Assembly (NCBI GenBank): GCA_031282325.1
Contig: JAITDY010000041.1
Location: forward strand, 1-7,933
Length of the DNA stretch: 7,933 nt
From: Lactobacillaceae bacterium
GTDB lineage: Bacteria > Bacillota > Bacilli > Lactobacillales > Lactobacillaceae
Direction of reading: 5' to 3'
How positions within the stretch are numbered: the stretch's first letter is position 1; the number at the start of each line of letters is the position of its first letter. Shown piece after piece: positions 6,027 to 7,933 of this stretch. Below the pieces are notes generated by a model. It saw only the letters and a program-made list of their open reading frames with translations. It searched no databases and was not told the origin of the DNA. The translations under genes were made by a program, and so were the position numbers.

Positions 6027-6851
6027 ATGAAAAAAATATATAACATTCTTATATTTGGAATTTTAGTGGTTGCAATCATTTTCTCTGCAATTTTTTTAAG
6101 TGGACAATTAAATGAAAGAAAAAATATTTCTAATAGCTCTTCTACTTCTTCTAAAAAAACATTATCCGAAAAAGAACTCGCCAAAAAACAAAAAGCAATT
6201 GATAATGCCTATAAAAAAACACAAGCTGAAGGGGAACAATACATTAAAGAAGCTCAGGCAATTAATCCATATAAAACTGACGTTGTAATCAGAAGTTCTA
6301 ATAGTTACCCGGCTTCCGCCTTGGCTTATGCACCTGATACATCCAATCATTATGATGATATTTTACAAGTTTATGTGGCTCCCCAATCACAAGCTAAATT
6401 ATTAGATGACACAAAAAAAGCCATTAGTTTTTGGAACGATCAAAATGGATCAGAAATTGCCAAAATGGTAAATAGTCCGCAAGACGCTGATGTCATTGTA
6501 GAGTTTTCAAGTGAGGAGCAAAAATTGAATTTGCCAAGCGATAAGGGCGGATTAACCTATTACAATGTTGAAGGAAGTTTGGGGAAAAATTCTTATATTT
6601 TAATTCATGAAGATTTAGATCCTTCAGTAGCTAATCAAGATGTTGTAGTAGCTCACGAAATGGGGCATGCTTTAGGACTAGCACATAGCGAACCGGACGA
6701 TTCCACTCAAGCCACCGATGAACAACATTGGGATTTAATGAACACTATCGTAAATACACATACTCCTTATTCATTATCTGAATATGATAAATTAGCACTC
6801 AAAGCCGCTAAACAGTTTTATCCCTTAGCCTATAAAAAATATTTAAAATAA
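6027..6851 (+). CDS. Membrane-anchored or secreted matrixin-like zinc metalloprotease
   Basis: Predicted extracytoplasmic zinc protease, 274 residues from the ATG at 6027. A signal or anchor segment (MKKIYNIL then hydrophobic to about residue 28) has no lipobox cysteine. It is followed by a Ser/Lys-rich linker (about 35-75, with a likely helical Lys/Glu stretch), then the catalytic domain. The zinc motif is HEMGHALGLAH (210-220), with His210, His214 and His220 as ligands and Glu211 as the base. The metzincin Met-turn is probably DLM with Met238. This fits the matrixin/M10-like group seen in lactobacilli; the natural substrate is unknown. The frame also extends back to a TTG at 6009, but the ATG starts directly with MKK and the anchor, so I prefer it; its ribosome site is weak (AAAAG). 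It is the only plus-strand gene and is probably transcribed alone, ending at the terminator at 6851. Confidence 0.93.
   Translation: MKKIYNILIFGILVVAIIFSAIFLSGQLNERKNISNSSSTSSKKTLSEKELAKKQKAIDNAYKKTQAEGEQYIKEAQAINPYKTDVVIRSSNSYPASALAYAPDTSNHYDDILQVYVAPQSQAKLLDDTKKAISFWNDQNGSEIAKMVNSPQDADVIVEFSSEEQKLNLPSDKGGLTYYNVEGSLGKNSYILIHEDLDPSVANQDVVVAHEMGHALGLAHSEPDDSTQATDEQHWDLMNTIVNTHTPYSLSEYDKLALKAAKQFYPLAYKKYLK
6048..6075 (-). promoter_or_regulatory. Candidate promoter of the crcB-degV operon
   Basis: On the minus strand TTGCAA (6075-6070) and TATAAG (6053-6048) are separated by 16 bases. The -10 matches five of six consensus bases and the -35 four. It lies inside the start of the divergent protease gene and would give a leader of about 50 bases to the crcB ATG at 5992. 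Confidence 0.3.
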
Positions 6852-6881
6852 AAAACCTTGTTACTAACAACAAGGTTTTTT
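6851..6881. terminator. Bidirectional intrinsic terminator between converging genes
   Basis: CCTTGTT (6856-6862) and AACAAGG (6869-6875) form a seven-base stem with a six-base loop, flanked by five A on the left and six T (6876-6881) on the right, which extend the stem. It works in both directions and overlaps both stop codons: TAA of the protease (6849-6851) and TAA of the HD hydrolase (6882-6880, minus strand). Confidence 0.93.
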
Positions 6882-7521
6882 ATTTATCGCCAACTACGAA
6901 GATCATATTATAAATAGTCCATAACTTAGGAGAAACTTCCCTATTGCTATTTAAAATATCTGGCATTATATTCTTCAAAATATATTGAGTACTAGCCATA
7001 TCAGAAAATTCCTTTAATAACTGAAGCGAATTTTCAAACATGTCCAAGTAAACCTCTTCCGGATTATTTTTATTCAATTCTCCAAAAGCTTCATAAACCA
7101 AATCAAACTTATCAGCAATCGATAAAATCTTCCCTTCCAATGAATCATCTTTTCCTTCAAGTAATCTTCTTAAATAGGCTTCTTGAAATTGGGTGGGAAT
7201 TTCTGTTTTTACGAAACTTTCAATTAAAGATGTTTCCACATTACCTAGCATTTCTCGTAATTCATGAGTGAAATATTTAACCGGAGTAGATATGTCACCA
7301 ATAAATCGTTCTGCATAATCATGATTTAGAGCTTTTTCATAAAGCGTTTTCCAATCAACCTTATTCCCAGCTTGTTCTTCTACATCCCCTAAAAATTGGG
7401 CAATCTGAGCTACCTTCCACGAATGTGATGCAACTGAATGGGGTTGGAATTTAAAGACCCCGGGCGCTCTATTGATTAATTCTAAATTATTCATTCCCAT
7501 AAAATACTCGTGCATGCTCAT
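6880..7521 (-). CDS. YfbR-like HD-domain 5'-nucleotidase
   Basis: Cytosolic 213-residue HD-domain phosphohydrolase close to E. coli YfbR, a 5'-deoxynucleotidase that removes phosphate from deoxynucleoside monophosphates and so helps balance nucleotide pools. The numbering follows YfbR almost exactly: INRAP with Arg18, His33 in HSVASHSW, His67-Asp68 in NHDYAERFIGDISTPVKYF with Glu71 and Asp76, and Asp137 in SIADKFD. The metal ligands and the catalytic glutamate are therefore present. The residue after Arg18 is Ala where E. coli has Trp19, so substrate choice may differ. The ATG at 7521 has a strong AAGGAGG (7536-7530) 8 bases before it. It lies 36 bases after the unknown gene at the right edge and may share its message. 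It ends in the bidirectional terminator. Confidence 0.92.
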   Translation of the reverse strand: MSMHEYFMGMNNLELINRAPGVFKFQPHSVASHSWKVAQIAQFLGDVEEQAGNKVDWKTLYEKALNHDYAERFIGDISTPVKYFTHELREMLGNVETSLIESFVKTEIPTQFQEAYLRRLLEGKDDSLEGKILSIADKFDLVYEAFGELNKNNPEEVYLDMFENSLQLLKEFSDMASTQYILKNIMPDILNSNREVSPKLWTIYNMIFVVGDK

Positions 7522-7529
7522 AAAACATA

Positions 7530-7536
7530 CCTCCTT
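7530..7536 (-). promoter_or_regulatory. Ribosome binding site of the YfbR-like gene
   Basis: AAGGAGG on the minus strand, 8 bases before the ATG at 7521. It decides that start over the ATG two codons later. Confidence 0.9.
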
Positions 7537-7557
7537 AAAATATTGTTATTAATTTTA

Positions 7558-7933
7558 CTATATTTCTAAAAAGTAAATTTCAGCAGAATAAATTTCTAGT
7601 GCATAGATATTTTTTAATTTAATTTTTTTCGGAGTAGCTCCATAATACCAATCAGTAATTGCTTCAGTTTTTAAAAGTTTTTTCTTTGGATCGTATGCAA
7701 CTATTTTGCCAGCTTCTAGAAAATCTTCACCTTTTAAATTAAATAAAGCAATTCTCTGATTTTCAGCCAAATATTCAAACAAGGCGTCTTGGTCTGAAAA
7801 ATCTTTTAGCAGTTCATATTGTTTTTGAACCCCAAATAAATCGATATTATTTTTAGTCGAAAAATCATACCTCACTTGGAAACGTTTTAAATAATCAGTA
7901 TTTTTCTTAATTTTAAATATTTGTTTTTTATTT
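7558..7933 (-). CDS. Unidentified protein, 3' part cut by right edge
   Basis: The frame is open from the right edge to a TAG at 7560-7558, at least 124 codons. A GTG at 7875 could serve as a start but has no ribosome site, and the frame continues past it to the edge with similar composition (Lys/Ile/Tyr rich, ending IYFLEI), so I read it as the C-terminal part of a longer gene. No signal peptide, membrane segment or catalytic motif is visible. The stretch ALFNLKGEDFLEAGKIVAYD is followed by a Lys-rich region with a WYYGATPKK motif, then alternating hydrophobic residues that suggest beta strands. I do not recognise the family. It precedes the YfbR-like gene by 36 bases on the same strand and may share its message. 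Confidence 0.65.
   Translation of the reverse strand, partial: NKKQIFKIKKNTDYLKRFQVRYDFSTKNNIDLFGVQKQYELLKDFSDQDALFEYLAENQRIALFNLKGEDFLEAGKIVAYDPKKKLLKTEAITDWYYGATPKKIKLKNIYALEIYSAEIYFLEI

Noticed and set aside
6002..6350. Minus-strand frames 6002-6184 and 6162-6350
   Set aside because: They are antisense to the protease, whose anchor and zinc motif are clear.
1..7933. CRISPR array, insertion sequence, tRNA or prophage
   Set aside because: No spaced repeats, transposase, integrase, cloverleaf or phage gene is visible on either strand.

Overview
The base composition is strongly AT-rich, and the Shine-Dalgarno sequences (AGGAGG, AAGGAGG), intrinsic terminators and gene types (PTS permease, DegV/FakB lipid-binding proteins, paired CrcB fluoride channels, YfbR-like HD hydrolase, matrixin-type protease) are those of a low-GC Gram-positive bacterium. 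A member of the Lactobacillales, probably Lactobacillaceae, is my best guess. That is an inference from gene content and style; the window has no rRNA or other taxonomic marker.

Layout. Seven of the eight intact or partial genes, and the one broken gene, lie on the minus strand. From right to left: (a) the 3' end of an unidentified gene cut by the right edge (7558-7933), followed 36 bp later by a YfbR-like nucleotidase (6880-7521); (b) a shared bidirectional terminator (6851-6881); (c) the single plus-strand gene, a membrane-anchored matrixin-like zinc metalloprotease (6027-6851); (d) a divergent, tightly packed minus-strand operon of two crcB fluoride-channel genes (5992-5308) and three tandem degV/fakB paralogues (5315-2663), in which every junction overlaps by 1 to 8 bases; (e) a long inverted repeat (2634-2675), then a GtrII-like membrane glycosyltransferase (2617-1132) broken by one extra base in a seven-T run; (f) a terminator (1045-1069); (g) the 5' 330 codons of a lactose/cellobiose-family PTS EIIC gene (991 to the left edge).

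How the genes may work together. Two small CrcB proteins usually form one heteromeric fluoride channel when a genome encodes a pair. The three DegV proteins probably bind fatty acids and hand them to a FakA kinase encoded elsewhere, giving acyl-phosphate for phospholipid synthesis. Their close translational coupling to crcB suggests co-expression, but no functional link between fluoride export and fatty-acid binding is evident from the sequence. The glycosyltransferase would modify a cell-surface polymer if it is functional.

Most of the window is ordinary LAB-type sequence. The points most worth a second look are the seven-T frameshift in the glycosyltransferase, the triplicated degV with divergent ligand-loop residues, the long hairpin that includes the end of the last degV gene, and the paired ATTGGTATA repeats before the PTS gene. 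I do not see a convincing new defence, mobile or RNA-guided system here.
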